From Pseudoalteromonas sp. SMS1 (GTDB taxonomy: Bacteria; Pseudomonadota; Gammaproteobacteria; Enterobacterales; Alteromonadaceae): a DNA stretch of 64,000 nt. Shown here piece by piece: positions 1-9,166 of the stretch (position 1 is the first letter of the stretch; each line of letters begins with the position of its first letter). The notes beneath the pieces are model-generated. The model was given only the letters and a program-made list of their open reading frames with translations, had not been told where the DNA came from and did no database searches. The DNA lies in assembly GCF_021530565.1 (NCBI RefSeq), contig NZ_JAKGBI010000005.1:62001-126000 (forward strand), written 5' to 3'. The position numbers and the translations under genes are program-made.

Positions 1-288
1 AACTTTACTGTAATCAACTTTATATTCGCGACCATCCAACGATTGAATGAACAGCAGCCTTTTGACTTCGCTGAAAACATCGGCACTTGATATTTGCACC
101 ACCTCTAAATAGCGCTCTTTAGCTTCCCGTCGATTTCTAGGTAAATCTTCTTTAAACGGAATCAAGCCCGTCGCCGTTACCTTAATCTTGGGGTGTGTTT
201 CCCCATTCACGATCACTAAATCGAGCTTTTTATCTTTATGGATAATGGTATTACGACCACTTTTAATAAAGGCTCTATCGAAGCTCAT
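1..288 (-). CDS. Hypothetical protein, 3' end cut by window edge
   Basis: An open frame starts at ATG 288 on the minus strand and stays open to base 1, so at least 96 residues are coded and the C-terminus is missing. An AGGATA ribosome-binding site lies just upstream of the ATG. The visible part is hydrophilic and rich in Lys, Arg and Asp, with alternating charged and beta-like stretches and no signal peptide or membrane segment. I do not recognise a family. It follows the 235-residue membrane protein gene by 17 bases on the same strand, so the two are probably cotranscribed. Confidence 0.6.
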   Translation of the reverse strand, partial: MSFDRAFIKSGRNTIIHKDKKLDLVIVNGETHPKIKVTATGLIPFKEDLPRNRREAKERYLEVVQISSADVFSEVKRLLFIQSLDGREYKVDYSKV

Positions 289-305
289 GTATATATCCTG
301 TTACT

Positions 306-1013
306 TCACTTAGCGGTGGCGACTTGATCATGCAAGTCTTTTACCACCTTTTCTGGATTTGATTTCCAGTGGTTTAAAATGTTAGCAAATTGCCAAATAT
401 CCCTGTCCAACACGTTCGCTGGTAGAATTAGATCATAGCCAGTCACTGTCTTTAAATTTTGCATCCTATTTGCAAACATAGCCATTAGACCTGTGTATCT
501 ACGCCCTGTAGGCGACTGAAAACTGGTCTCTTCAATGAGCCATTCTGATGGACAATTGCCATTTTCGCAATGTATTTTAACAGCTTGTAAAAAAATATGC
601 CGCTGTTCAATTAGCAGTTTCCCAGCCAAACGGGGGGTTAGCTCTGCTAAAAACTCATCAATACTGTTTAGTTTAATACCTACAGCATTTAACTCAAGGT
701 TTTCAACTCCTTGAGTTACAAAAGGAACGCCACTTGAGTGAAAGTTACTATGAGAGACTCGCATTACGCCAAATTTGTGAACATAATGAAGCGCCTCAGT
801 ACTTAATTCAATACTAAAATATGGTTGCTGACTTTTTAAAAAGCCCAGTAATATTGAACAGATAGCGGCAGCAGCCAATGCTAACTCTAATATGGTTGGC
901 GGTGTCGCCCTAAGTGTCACAAACACCATAACAATTGCTAAACATATCGCGCCGGCAAGCATAAACTCAATACTGTGACGGTTTGCCTGCGCACGCAAAG
1001 ACACCTTATGCAT
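306..1013 (-). CDS. DUF2982-like two-helix membrane protein
   Basis: A 235-residue protein. Its N-terminus is short and basic, followed by two adjacent hydrophobic helices (about residues 16-34 and 41-60) and then a soluble domain of about 170 residues. The arrangement resembles the uncharacterised DUF2982 family of Alteromonadales and Vibrionales; I recall this only loosely, so the assignment is tentative. The soluble part has an HCENGNC stretch and no recognisable catalytic motif. It is divergent from the RND efflux operon across about 230 bases that must hold both promoters. The next gene downstream on the same strand is the cut hypothetical gene at the window edge. Confidence 0.6.
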   Translation of the reverse strand: MHKVSLRAQANRHSIEFMLAGAICLAIVMVFVTLRATPPTILELALAAAAICSILLGFLKSQQPYFSIELSTEALHYVHKFGVMRVSHSNFHSSGVPFVTQGVENLELNAVGIKLNSIDEFLAELTPRLAGKLLIEQRHIFLQAVKIHCENGNCPSEWLIEETSFQSPTGRRYTGLMAMFANRMQNLKTVTGYDLILPANVLDRDIWQFANILNHWKSNPEKVVKDLHDQVATAK

Positions 1014-1241
1014 AGTAAAACCACCAATAAAAAATTAGCATAGCTATCAGCCATACTAATAATTTACGCAACTGCATACACCTTTTGCAGGGCTTCGCTT
1101 TACTCATTTCAGTAACCTTTTAGGTACACAGGGAAAATCTCTGTTAGATTTTCGTTTAATACACAAATATACAGGATATCCGCGATTTTCTCATTCTGGA
1201 ATTTTTGTACACTAATCATCTACATTTAGTGAGATTAATTT

Positions 1242-2291
1242 ATGCGTGCAAATCAGTCGGGCAAAGCCCTTTTTCCTACTTTTATTTTAATGCTAATAGC
1301 ATTATGCGGCTATCTCTATTTTCCCAGTTCGCAAGGGAGCAATGAAAAACGCCCAGATCGCGCAGTGCAAGTCACAGTGCACGAAGCAAGCACTCAAGAT
1401 CGCGCCGTCACTGTCAATGCCGTAGGATCAGCACGAGCCAACCAAGCGATTGATATCACAAGCTCGCACAGTGACTACATTAGTGAGATTTTATTTCGTG
1501 ATGGTCAAACCGTTACGCAAGGCCAAAAGCTAGCTCAACTACGAAATGATCAAGAATTACTCGCTGTCAAAGAGTTGACGATCAACCTCAAAGAACAACA
1601 GAGACAACTTGTTCGCCTAACTGAATTGGCTAAAACGCAGTCTACTGCACGCTCTCAGCTGGATGCACAACGCTCTGCTGTAGAGGCGTTAGCAACTCAA
1701 TTACAAGCGACAAAATTAAAACTCGCAGAAATGGAAATATCCGCCCCGTTTGATGGCATGCTCGGTAAACGCCTGATCTCGGTCGGTAGCTATGTTGATG
1801 ACAATACGCCACTGACGACACTAGACGATATCCATACCATCAAAGTTGATTTTCAACTACCAGAGAAATACCTCGCAAAGATTTCATTGGGCATGCAAAC
1901 TTCCGTGACCAATGACGCTTATCAAGGTGTGATGTTTTTAGGTCTCATATCTCATATCGACCCACGAATTGATGAATCTACTCGCAGTATTCAAGTCACC
2001 GCAAGCTTTAAAAATACAAACTTACAATTGCGTCCAGGTATGCTACTCAATGTTGCGGTACAGCTTGAACAGCTGAATGCCATCATGTTACCGGAAAAGA
2101 GTATTATTCCTAGACAGGACCGCCACTACGTTTATGTGGTTGAAGACAGCAAAATAAGGCAACAGCAAGTAACCCTGACTTCTCGATTCAAAGGCTGGGT
2201 TGCAATAGAAGGTTTGCAGGCTGGTCAACTAGTGGTGACAGAAGGTACCACCAAAGTGCGTAATGGCAGCTTAGTTACGATAAAGGGATAG
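1242..2291 (+). CDS. RND efflux periplasmic adaptor (membrane fusion protein)
   Basis: A 349-residue HlyD/AcrA-type adaptor, which bridges an inner-membrane RND pump to an outer-membrane channel. The N-terminal hydrophobic segment (residues 10-28) anchors or exports it. A first lipoyl half (about 65-105, with a DGQTVTQGQKLAQL turn) is followed by an alpha-hairpin coiled coil (about 105-160) and the second lipoyl half (APFDGMLGKR, about 168-178), then beta-barrel and membrane-proximal domains. It is first in an operon with the RND pump and msrA. There is no outer-membrane factor gene nearby, so a TolC-type channel encoded elsewhere is presumably used. Substrate cannot be read from the sequence. 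Confidence 0.9.
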   Translation: MRANQSGKALFPTFILMLIALCGYLYFPSSQGSNEKRPDRAVQVTVHEASTQDRAVTVNAVGSARANQAIDITSSHSDYISEILFRDGQTVTQGQKLAQLRNDQELLAVKELTINLKEQQRQLVRLTELAKTQSTARSQLDAQRSAVEALATQLQATKLKLAEMEISAPFDGMLGKRLISVGSYVDDNTPLTTLDDIHTIKVDFQLPEKYLAKISLGMQTSVTNDAYQGVMFLGLISHIDPRIDESTRSIQVTASFKNTNLQLRPGMLLNVAVQLEQLNAIMLPEKSIIPRQDRHYVYVVEDSKIRQQQVTLTSRFKGWVAIEGLQAGQLVVTEGTTKVRNGSLVTIKG

Positions 2292-2294
2292 TCC

Positions 2295-5200
2295 GTGAAA
2301 ATAACCGATACAGCCGTAAAACGACCCGTTTTTGCTATCGTCATTAACTTACTGCTACTCACTTTTGGTATCGTGGCGTTTACGATGTTACCACTAAGAG
2401 AATATCCTGACATTGAAACCCCGATAGTCAATGTCAGCACAGATTATACCGGTGCATCTGCCGCGGTTGTTGAAGCGAAGATCACGCAAGTACTTGAAAA
2501 TCGAATATCCGGTATCGAAGGTATTAAAAGCATTAACTCTTCGAGCCGCAATGGGCGATCGAACATCACCATCGAGTTCAACATCGACAGAGACATCGAT
2601 GCCGCAGCCAATGATGTCCGTGAGCGGGTATCCCGTGCCCTCGATAGATTGCCTGAACAAGTTCGTCCGCCGGAAGTCTCTAAATCCAGCGATGATGAAA
2701 ATGCCATAGCATGGTTTGTTTTGAACAGCACCTCTATGGACACTTTGCAGTTATCCGATTATGCCCAACGTTATATTGTTGACCGCTTGGCTGTGGTCGA
2801 TGGTGTATCTCGTGTGATCATTGGCGGCGAACGTAAATACGCCATGAAAATTTGGCTAGACAGACAAGCCATGGCAGCCAGAGGTATAACCAGCACTGAC
2901 ATAGAGAATGTGCTTCGCCGTGAAAATGTTGAGCTACCCGCCGGCGAAATAGAGTCTCAAGATCGAGATTTTGCAGTACGTATAGTGCGTGGTTATACCA
3001 CCCAAACTGACTTTCATAATCTCGTTATTAAGCGTGGAGAAAATGGCTACCAAATTACTCTTGGTGAGGTTGCAAAGGTTTCATTAGAAGCACAAGACGA
3101 CGAGAGTACCTTCAGGGGTAATGGCATTAATATGATTGGTTTGGGGATTGTTAAGCAAGCCAAAGCAAATACTCTAGACGTGGTTGATAATGTTAAAACT
3201 GAGCTTGTTTCGATCAAACGTAATTTACCGGATGGTACCCTGATACAAGATAGCTATGATTCATCGATTTTTATTCGCGAATCTATCACCGAAGTTTACC
3301 GTACCCTCGCAATTGCCATGGGGCTGGTGGTTTTAATTATCTTTATCTTCTTGGGCAATGTTCGCGCAACACTTGTGCCAGCAGTGACGGTGCCTGTCGC
3401 ACTGATTGCAACGTTTATGTTTTTATTGGCGATGGACTACTCTATCAATTTACTTACCCTACTCGCTTTGGTATTGGCGATTGGTCTAGTCGTCGACGAC
3501 GCGATTGTAATGCTAGAGAACATCCATCGCCGAATTGAGCAGGGGGAGCCTCGACTACTGGCGGCATTTAGAGGCGCTCGTGAAGTTGGTTTTGCCATTA
3601 TCGCCACCACCCTAGTGCTGGTGTCCGTGTTCGTTCCTTTGGTGTTTATGGATGGACGTATTGGCGCTTTATTTACTGAATTTGCACTGGCAGTTAGTGC
3701 TGCGGTCATTTTCTCAAGTATCACAGCGCTCACCCTGTCACCGGCCCTGTGCTCAAAGGTGCTCAAGCAAGGTCAAAGTGCTGGTCGTTTTTCACATTGG
3801 ATGAACAACAAGTTTGCTCGAATCGAAGAAGCATATAAAAATGTGTTAATTCGCAATATTCACAGCCGCATTGCGTTACTACTCATCCTACTACTAACAG
3901 TACTCGCCAGTTATGGGTTGTTTAATAAAATTCCATCCGAGCTCACACCGAAAGAAGACCGTGGCACATTTTTCATCATGATGAGTGGTCCTGAAGGTGC
4001 AAGCTATGAAAATAACGCTCAAAATATGGCCGAAATTGAACAACACCTAATGCCATATGTGGAAAGTAAAGAGCTTAGTAGAGTACTTATTCGTGTACCA
4101 GGCTGGGGTAACATGGGTGGCGTAGCCATTGTCGGTATGCCAGACTGGGACGAGCGAAAACGGTCGACCTGGCAAGTCATGGCCGAGATCAGTGGAAAAA
4201 TGCAACAGGTCACCGATGTCCGTGCATTTGCCATAATGCGCCGAGGTATTGGCGGAGGCGGTTCATCACGTCCTGTTGAGTTTGTTATTCAAGGTAATGA
4301 TTATCAAGAGCTGGCCCAATGGCGAGATAGAATATTTGAACGTGCCCGCAATAACCCTGGGTTGGTCCGTTTAGATCATGACTTTAAAGAAACCTTTCCA
4401 CAGTTTCTAGTCAGTATTAGCAAACTCAAGGCTGCTGATATGGGGGTTTCAACCGAAGATATTGGGCGTACTCTCGAAACGATGCTTGGACAAAGGCGCG
4501 TCACAACTTTTATCGATAGAGGGGAAGAATACGACGTCATACTTAAGGGAACGAAAGCAGACTTTACTGCACCGACAGATATCAATGATGTCTTTGTCTC
4601 ATCACGAACTGGGCAACTCGTTCCGTTAGACAGCCTAATTAGCATCAAAGAAGAAGCCACTTCGGCTCGATTGAATCGCTACAATCGTATGCGTTCAATT
4701 ACCATCACAGCAAACCTTGCAGATGGATATACGTTAGAGCAGGCCTTAAGCTTTTTGAATCAAATCGCAGATGAGGAAAACCTCACCGATGGCGCCATTG
4801 ATTATAAAGGTGAATCACAGCTTTTTTACGAAGGTGCTTCAGCTATGACTTATGTATTTATCTTAGCTTTGGTGGTTACTTTTTTAGTACTAGCAGCGCA
4901 ATTTGAAAGTTTTGTCCACCCATTTGTGATCATGCTTACGGTGCCACTTGGCCTTATTGGCGCAATGCTTGGCCTGTATTTTAGTGACAGCTCACTCAAT
5001 ATATACAGCCAAATAGGGATTGTTATGTTGATCGGATTAAGTGCCAAAAATGGGATTTTAATTGTAGAATTTGCGAATCAGCTGCGAGATAAAGGCGTTG
5101 CTTTTGAGCAAGCTATCGTCGAAGCCGCTTCTCAACGCTTAAGACCCATTATTATGACTTCATTAACGACGGTGATGAGTGCCATTCCTTTAGTGCTTGC

Positions 5201-5411
5201 TACCGGGCCTGGTTCTGAAAGCAGAATAGTTATCGGCGTGGTCATTTTTGCTGGCGTTAGCCTTGCTACCATCTTAACCTTGTTTGTAATACCAACTGCT
5301 TATAGCATATTGGCACGGCGCACACGCTCACCTGAGCATACCGCTGCAGCGCTTGATTCGCAGCACAGCGCCCATCCAATCCTAGATCATAACGAGGGAG
5401 TAGAACGATGA
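2295..5411 (+). CDS. RND efflux pump, inner-membrane transporter
   Basis: A 1038-residue HAE1-type RND antiporter of full family length. The first helix begins with the usual AVKRPVFA sequence. Helices cluster at about 335-545 and 850-1020, separated by two large periplasmic loops. The paired proton-relay aspartates are present in helix 4 as GLVVDDAIVMLENIHR (D401, D402). Translation starts at a GTG three bases after the adaptor stop, and its AAGGGA ribosome-binding site lies inside the adaptor's last codons. The 3' end overlaps msrA by four bases. The pump likely exports amphiphilic toxic compounds using the proton gradient; specificity is unknown. Confidence 0.92.
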   Translation: MKITDTAVKRPVFAIVINLLLLTFGIVAFTMLPLREYPDIETPIVNVSTDYTGASAAVVEAKITQVLENRISGIEGIKSINSSSRNGRSNITIEFNIDRDIDAAANDVRERVSRALDRLPEQVRPPEVSKSSDDENAIAWFVLNSTSMDTLQLSDYAQRYIVDRLAVVDGVSRVIIGGERKYAMKIWLDRQAMAARGITSTDIENVLRRENVELPAGEIESQDRDFAVRIVRGYTTQTDFHNLVIKRGENGYQITLGEVAKVSLEAQDDESTFRGNGINMIGLGIVKQAKANTLDVVDNVKTELVSIKRNLPDGTLIQDSYDSSIFIRESITEVYRTLAIAMGLVVLIIFIFLGNVRATLVPAVTVPVALIATFMFLLAMDYSINLLTLLALVLAIGLVVDDAIVMLENIHRRIEQGEPRLLAAFRGAREVGFAIIATTLVLVSVFVPLVFMDGRIGALFTEFALAVSAAVIFSSITALTLSPALCSKVLKQGQSAGRFSHWMNNKFARIEEAYKNVLIRNIHSRIALLLILLLTVLASYGLFNKIPSELTPKEDRGTFFIMMSGPEGASYENNAQNMAEIEQHLMPYVESKELSRVLIRVPGWGNMGGVAIVGMPDWDERKRSTWQVMAEISGKMQQVTDVRAFAIMRRGIGGGGSSRPVEFVIQGNDYQELAQWRDRIFERARNNPGLVRLDHDFKETFPQFLVSISKLKAADMGVSTEDIGRTLETMLGQRRVTTFIDRGEEYDVILKGTKADFTAPTDINDVFVSSRTGQLVPLDSLISIKEEATSARLNRYNRMRSITITANLADGYTLEQALSFLNQIADEENLTDGAIDYKGESQLFYEGASAMTYVFILALVVTFLVLAAQFESFVHPFVIMLTVPLGLIGAMLGLYFSDSSLNIYSQIGIVMLIGLSAKNGILIVEFANQLRDKGVAFEQAIVEAASQRLRPIIMTSLTTVMSAIPLVLATGPGSESRIVIGVVIFAGVSLATILTLFVIPTAYSILARRTRSPEHTAAALDSQHSAHPILDHNEGVER

Positions 5412-5938
5412 GTAAGAGTCAAGTTGCCACCTTTGGTGGAGGCTGTTTTTGGTGTATCGATGCCGCTTTTCGAAAAGTTAAAGGGATCCACAAGGTCATT
5501 TCAGGGTACAGTGGTGGGGAAACATTAGACCCCACGTACAAAGATATTTGTACTGGTACAACCAAGCATGCAGAAGTAGTTCAACTGGAGTTCGACGCCA
5601 AAGAGGTGTCGTTCGACACGTTGCTGTCAATGTTCTTCGCACTGCATGATCCGACGCAGTTAAACCGTCAGGGTAATGATATCGGTACCCAGTACCGCAG
5701 TGTCATATTTTACCATTCAGATGAACAAAGAAAGCAAGCAGAGCAAGTTATAAATGCGCTAAAAGATAGCTTTGCAGACCCTATCGTGACAGAGCTCAGC
5801 GCAATTGGGGAGTTCTACAGTGCGGAGCAATACCACCAAGATTACTTTAATGAAAACCCAAATCAAGGGTATTGTAGTATTATGATTGCTCCCAAAGTTG
5901 CCAAATTTGAGCAACAATTTGCGCACTATTTAGAATAA
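5408..5938 (+). CDS. msrA: Peptide methionine-(S)-sulfoxide reductase
   Basis: A 176-residue MsrA that reduces methionine-S-sulfoxide in oxidised proteins. The GGGCFWC signature sits at residues 10-16, with C13 the catalytic cysteine, and the GTQYRS substrate-site motif is present in mid-protein. It is a lone MsrA domain without MsrB. The start ATG overlaps the RND pump stop (ATGA), so its translation is probably coupled to the pump, which places a protein-repair enzyme in an efflux operon. A strong bidirectional terminator follows directly. Confidence 0.95.
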   Translation: MSKSQVATFGGGCFWCIDAAFRKVKGIHKVISGYSGGETLDPTYKDICTGTTKHAEVVQLEFDAKEVSFDTLLSMFFALHDPTQLNRQGNDIGTQYRSVIFYHSDEQRKQAEQVINALKDSFADPIVTELSAIGEFYSAEQYHQDYFNENPNQGYCSIMIAPKVAKFEQQFAHYLE

Positions 5939-5964
5939 AAAAGTGGGCAAATGCCCACTTTTTT
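5937..5964. terminator. Bidirectional rho-independent terminator between msrA and btuB
   Basis: A perfect 12-base stem (A6 GTGGGC / GCCCAC T6) with a four-base loop. It has a T run on both strands, so it can end both convergent transcripts. It overlaps the btuB stop codon. Confidence 0.92.
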
Positions 5965-7822
5965 AGAAACGATACTGCAGGTTCACAAATACGCGGCGTT
6001 CCGGCGTATTATAGTAGTTTACAACAGTTGGGTTGCTTTGCTCATCGGTGACTAAGCTAGAAACAACCGCGTGATAGCGTTTATCGAACAAGTTTTCGAC
6101 TCTTGCTGATAACTTCAGTTGATCAGTAAAAGCGTAATGAGCAACTAGGTTGGCTAACGTATACGAACTCAGACCAAATACCTCACCGCTTGGGTATAAC
6201 GTTTGCGCGCTATCTCGTCCACCACGGAATTGAATTTGCGTAACGACTTGAAGATCACCCCACTCTTTTGCAAGTTGCCAGTTTGCAGTGTGTTTCGCAA
6301 CGCGTGGAAACGGCTTATTCTTTGACTCATCTTTTGCATTGACGAAAGCATAGTTAAAGCTTGACTCAATCCCATACATCAATGTTTTTGCAATACTGAT
6401 TTCGAGGCCTTGATGCAGGGCATCATCCACATTCGCTGGTGCCCACTGACCTTGCGTATTCGGTGCCCAAGCAATTTTGTTCGTATAATCCGTTCTGTAA
6501 ATAGCAAAGTCGATGCTGGTCTGAGCAAGCTCAGCCTTCAAACCAATTTCAAAATGTTGAGACTCTTCGGGCTCTAAGTCAGGGTTTCCAGAGCCTGGGA
6601 AATACAAATCATTAAATGTCGGAGCTTTATAACCTGAGTTGTGCGCAATTCTGAAGGTCGCATCACGATGAACTTTATAGCCCAATGCCACACTGTGAGT
6701 TATTTCACTGCCAAACTGTTCGTCATCATCATAACGTACCGTCGCTTCTAACAAGGCTTGCTCATACTCGTATAGCGAGCCCACAAAAATACCGAGCGAA
6801 TCTCGTTTACCTAATTGATACATAGTGGTCGATTCCGAGACATCATCTTCTGATGCAGTCACACCGCCATGTAAAATTAGATTTTCCTGAACATCGAAGC
6901 GCCCATCATAAGCAAACGTTGTACGCAAAGTCTCAGTGTTGCTGGTGCTAAGTTCGCCCACATTGACTGACTTATCTTTGGATTGAGAAGCGCTAAACAA
7001 ATGTGAAGTATTCTCTAGCTTCATTTCATAACCAAGGCTTAAAACTTGATTATCAAATTTGCTGAGGTATTCAGTTGCCAGATCAGAACCAAATGCGTTG
7101 TCATAGGCCGTATCCCCCTCGCTGCCCTGAAAAGCAGCAAATACTTTGCTATTTTGTGCAATCTGATATTCTGCTTTTAAGCCAAAGCTGGTATTTTCGT
7201 GCGTATCTGAATCGGGTTGTTTACCTTGCAACACATCGAAATTATCCGTTTCTTCAAGCCCTAAATTTGCGCTGATTGTTAAGTCTTCATGTGTATACGA
7301 AGTCGCTGCTTGTGCACTTCGATAACGATTACTTCCCAACGCGACATCTATTGTCGTATGTTCTGATTTTCTAGTAATGATATTAATTACACCAGCCATC
7401 GCGTCTGAACCATAAATGGCCGCACGCGAACCTTTCACCAACTCGATGCGCTCGACACTTTGTAGAGGGATGTTCTCAATAGACTTATAACCTAAAGTGG
7501 CAGAGCCAACACGGATACCATCTATTAATATCAAAGTATGTTTTGAGCTTGCACCTCTCAGTGATAAGCCAGTCGCATGACCAAAACCACCATTTGAATT
7601 TAGTTGAATGCCCGCTTGTTGAGATAGTACTGAGGCAAGGTCGCGTGCACCACTGCGCTCTATCTCCGTACGCTCGATAACTGAGACAGAAGCTAGGACG
7701 TCTTTTTGCGACTGTTCAATCTTATTCGCTGTTACGGTAATGCGCTCTATGTTTTGAGTCGCTGACGTGTGAAATGAAACCGCCGCCAATACAGCAGCAC
7801 TTAGCGCAGATATTTTTAACAT
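5963..7822 (-). CDS. btuB: TonB-dependent vitamin B12 outer-membrane receptor
   Basis: A 619-residue TonB-dependent receptor. It has a signal peptide (residues 1-21, ending TSA), a TonB-box-like IERITVTA segment just after it, a plug domain (about 35-150, with SVERIELVKGSRAAIYGSDA and INIITRK), and a long beta-barrel that ends in aromatic YRF as outer-membrane proteins do. Length matches BtuB. The decisive point is the cobalamin riboswitch in its leader, which implies that B12 represses it. It probably imports cobalamin or related corrinoids. No btuF/btuCD genes adjoin it. Confidence 0.93.
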   Translation of the reverse strand: MLKISALSAAVLAAVSFHTSATQNIERITVTANKIEQSQKDVLASVSVIERTEIERSGARDLASVLSQQAGIQLNSNGGFGHATGLSLRGASSKHTLILIDGIRVGSATLGYKSIENIPLQSVERIELVKGSRAAIYGSDAMAGVINIITRKSEHTTIDVALGSNRYRSAQAATSYTHEDLTISANLGLEETDNFDVLQGKQPDSDTHENTSFGLKAEYQIAQNSKVFAAFQGSEGDTAYDNAFGSDLATEYLSKFDNQVLSLGYEMKLENTSHLFSASQSKDKSVNVGELSTSNTETLRTTFAYDGRFDVQENLILHGGVTASEDDVSESTTMYQLGKRDSLGIFVGSLYEYEQALLEATVRYDDDEQFGSEITHSVALGYKVHRDATFRIAHNSGYKAPTFNDLYFPGSGNPDLEPEESQHFEIGLKAELAQTSIDFAIYRTDYTNKIAWAPNTQGQWAPANVDDALHQGLEISIAKTLMYGIESSFNYAFVNAKDESKNKPFPRVAKHTANWQLAKEWGDLQVVTQIQFRGGRDSAQTLYPSGEVFGLSSYTLANLVAHYAFTDQLKLSARVENLFDKRYHAVVSSLVTDEQSNPTVVNYYNTPERRVFVNLQYRF

Positions 7823-7869
7823 GAAGATCCCCTACTTTGTGCCCACCGCACAAAGTTAATCAAGTGAGT

Positions 7870-8022
7870 CAAATTCAAGGCCGGTCTCCGGGCTCAACCA
7901 TCTAACTGTAGTTTTACCGTTGCGGGGGCAGCGTTGGGTTTGCGAATAGGCGCACCAACTTCCCGATTATCCAATTTGTCTACAGGTTTGCTGTAGCTTT
8001 TGGCACCTCGAAAATCAGCGCA
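7870..8022 (-). ncRNA. Cobalamin riboswitch upstream of btuB
   Basis: Read on the minus strand, the btuB leader contains the conserved adenosylcobalamin riboswitch elements in order. A GAGGTGCC stretch comes near the 5' end, then the core GCTGCCCCCGCAACGGTAA, and finally the B12 box GCCCGGAGACCGGCC (plus-strand positions about 7879-7893). The element ends about 50 bases before the btuB ATG, leaving room to occlude the ribosome-binding site. A TTGACA that could serve as a -35 lies at 8048-8053 on the minus strand. Confidence 0.95.
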
Positions 8023-8060
8023 TATTGTCGGAGATCTTTAGGGGGAATGTCAATGGACGT

Positions 8061-8097
8061 CTAGAGTTCCAGAGCAGATTTAGACCTGAAACTCTAG
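8061..8097. repeat. Inverted repeat downstream of yajQ
   Basis: Two 12-base arms (CTAGAGTTCCAG and CTGAAACTCTAG) pair with one mismatch around a 13-base loop. No T run follows on either strand, so it is not a canonical terminator. It lies 12 bases after the yajQ stop and just upstream of the likely btuB promoter, so it may protect the yajQ 3' end. Confidence 0.4.
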
Positions 8098-8109
8098 CGA
8101 GATCAAAGA

Positions 8110-8592
8110 TTAGTCTCTGAAGTTTTTAAACTGGAAAGGCTGACCCAATTCAGCGGTGCGAATTAATTGCATAACTTCTTGCAAATCGTCACGTTTTTTA
8201 CCCGTCACACGGACTTCTTCGCCTTGAATTGCAGCCTGAACTTTCAATTTAGAATCTTTGATAAGCTTCACGACTTTTTTAGCCATATCTTTGTCAATGC
8301 CCTGCTTTAGCGCGACCTTACGAGCGAACGTTTTGCCGCTGCGCTCAACATCTTTAAGCTCAAAGCTGCCAACATCTAAACCACGTTTTGCTGCTTTACC
8401 AACAACCATGTCAAACAGCTGCATCACTTGCTGTTCTGACTCAGATTTTAACTGGATCACTTCATCTTTTAATTCAATAGAAGCTTCTACACCACGAAAA
8501 TCATAACGCGTCTCTAATTCTCTGTTTGCGTTATCTACCGTATTTTTCGCTTCTGTCATTTCTATTTCAGATACAATATCAAAAGAAGGCAT
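8110..8592 (-). CDS. yajQ: YajQ family nucleotide-binding protein
   Basis: A 160-residue protein of the UPF0234/YajQ family, at the family's full length. It begins with the characteristic [12 protein letters not shown] and carries [14 protein letters not shown] and [22 protein letters not shown]. YajQ has two RNP-like alpha/beta domains; family members bind nucleotides, and some bind cyclic di-GMP and act with a transcription factor. The ribosome-binding site is a good GAGGAG. It is a single-gene unit, divergent from the VanZ-like gene. Confidence 0.93.
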   Translation of the reverse strand: MPSFDIVSEIEMTEAKNTVDNANRELETRYDFRGVEASIELKDEVIQLKSESEQQVMQLFDMVVGKAAKRGLDVGSFELKDVERSGKTFARKVALKQGIDKDMAKKVVKLIKDSKLKVQAAIQGEEVRVTGKKRDDLQEVMQLIRTAELGQPFQFKNFRD

Positions 8593-8797
8593 TGCTTTCT
8601 CCTCAAAAAAATTTGATTTGGATTATAACAACGCTCATTGGCAATAAGATACCGTTTTATTAACGAACTAATTATTGAAGTGAGATCGTGTTATATCAGT
8701 GCGTTTAGAAGACTCAATATTTCGCAATTTTACGTTAATCCATTTTTCAGTTTTCAATGTTATACTGAGTCTCCATCAAGTTGAAGTTGGAGTGCTT

Positions 8798-9166
8798 GTG
8801 ACAAGACGAGTATATCAAACACTATTATTATTATTTTTGATAGCCTTTACTTATCTGTTTGCCAGAGAGGTGCAAGTTCAGAGTATTCGTATTTCTCATT
8901 TGGATAAAGTTGCCCATTTTGCGGTCTTCTTTGTGCTCGCCTTTTTTTCATATCGAGCGTTTAAATTTAAACCTTGGTTTCACATGGTATTACTGACCAG
9001 CTATGGTGCGTGTATTGAATGGATGCAGTCTACGCTGCCATATCGCCAAGCTTCATTGGGTGATTTTGTTGCCGATGTATTAGGTGCTTTTAGTTACTTT
9101 GTGTTCCTTTGGTTAATACGCAAATACCGAGCGCGAAAAAGCCCACAGGTAGGCGATACTCAGTGA
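8798..9166 (+). CDS. VanZ-like small membrane protein
   Basis: A 122-residue protein with about four hydrophobic helices (around residues 6-22, 36-55, 60-78 and 95-113). It has the VanZ-family signature pattern of HLDKVAHFAVFF in the second helix, then ACIEWMQS and SLGDFVADVLGA. I chose GTG 8798 because a GGAG lies upstream of it; an in-frame GTG at 8699 would add 33 residues of non-membrane leader with no ribosome-binding site. Function is unknown in most VanZ-like proteins. Its stop overlaps the start of the panE-type gene (GTGA), so translation is probably coupled. Confidence 0.8.
   Translation: MTRRVYQTLLLLFLIAFTYLFAREVQVQSIRISHLDKVAHFAVFFVLAFFSYRAFKFKPWFHMVLLTSYGACIEWMQSTLPYRQASLGDFVADVLGAFSYFVFLWLIRKYRARKSPQVGDTQ

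Noticed and set aside
2225..4660. Several open frames of 70-110 codons antisense or out of frame within the RND genes
   Set aside because: They lie wholly inside strongly supported genes, lack ribosome-binding sites and have shadow-like composition rich in Ser, Thr and Pro.
8699..8797. N-terminal extension of the VanZ-like gene from GTG 8699
   Set aside because: No ribosome-binding site, and the extra 33 residues do not fit the family; GTG 8798 has GGAG.
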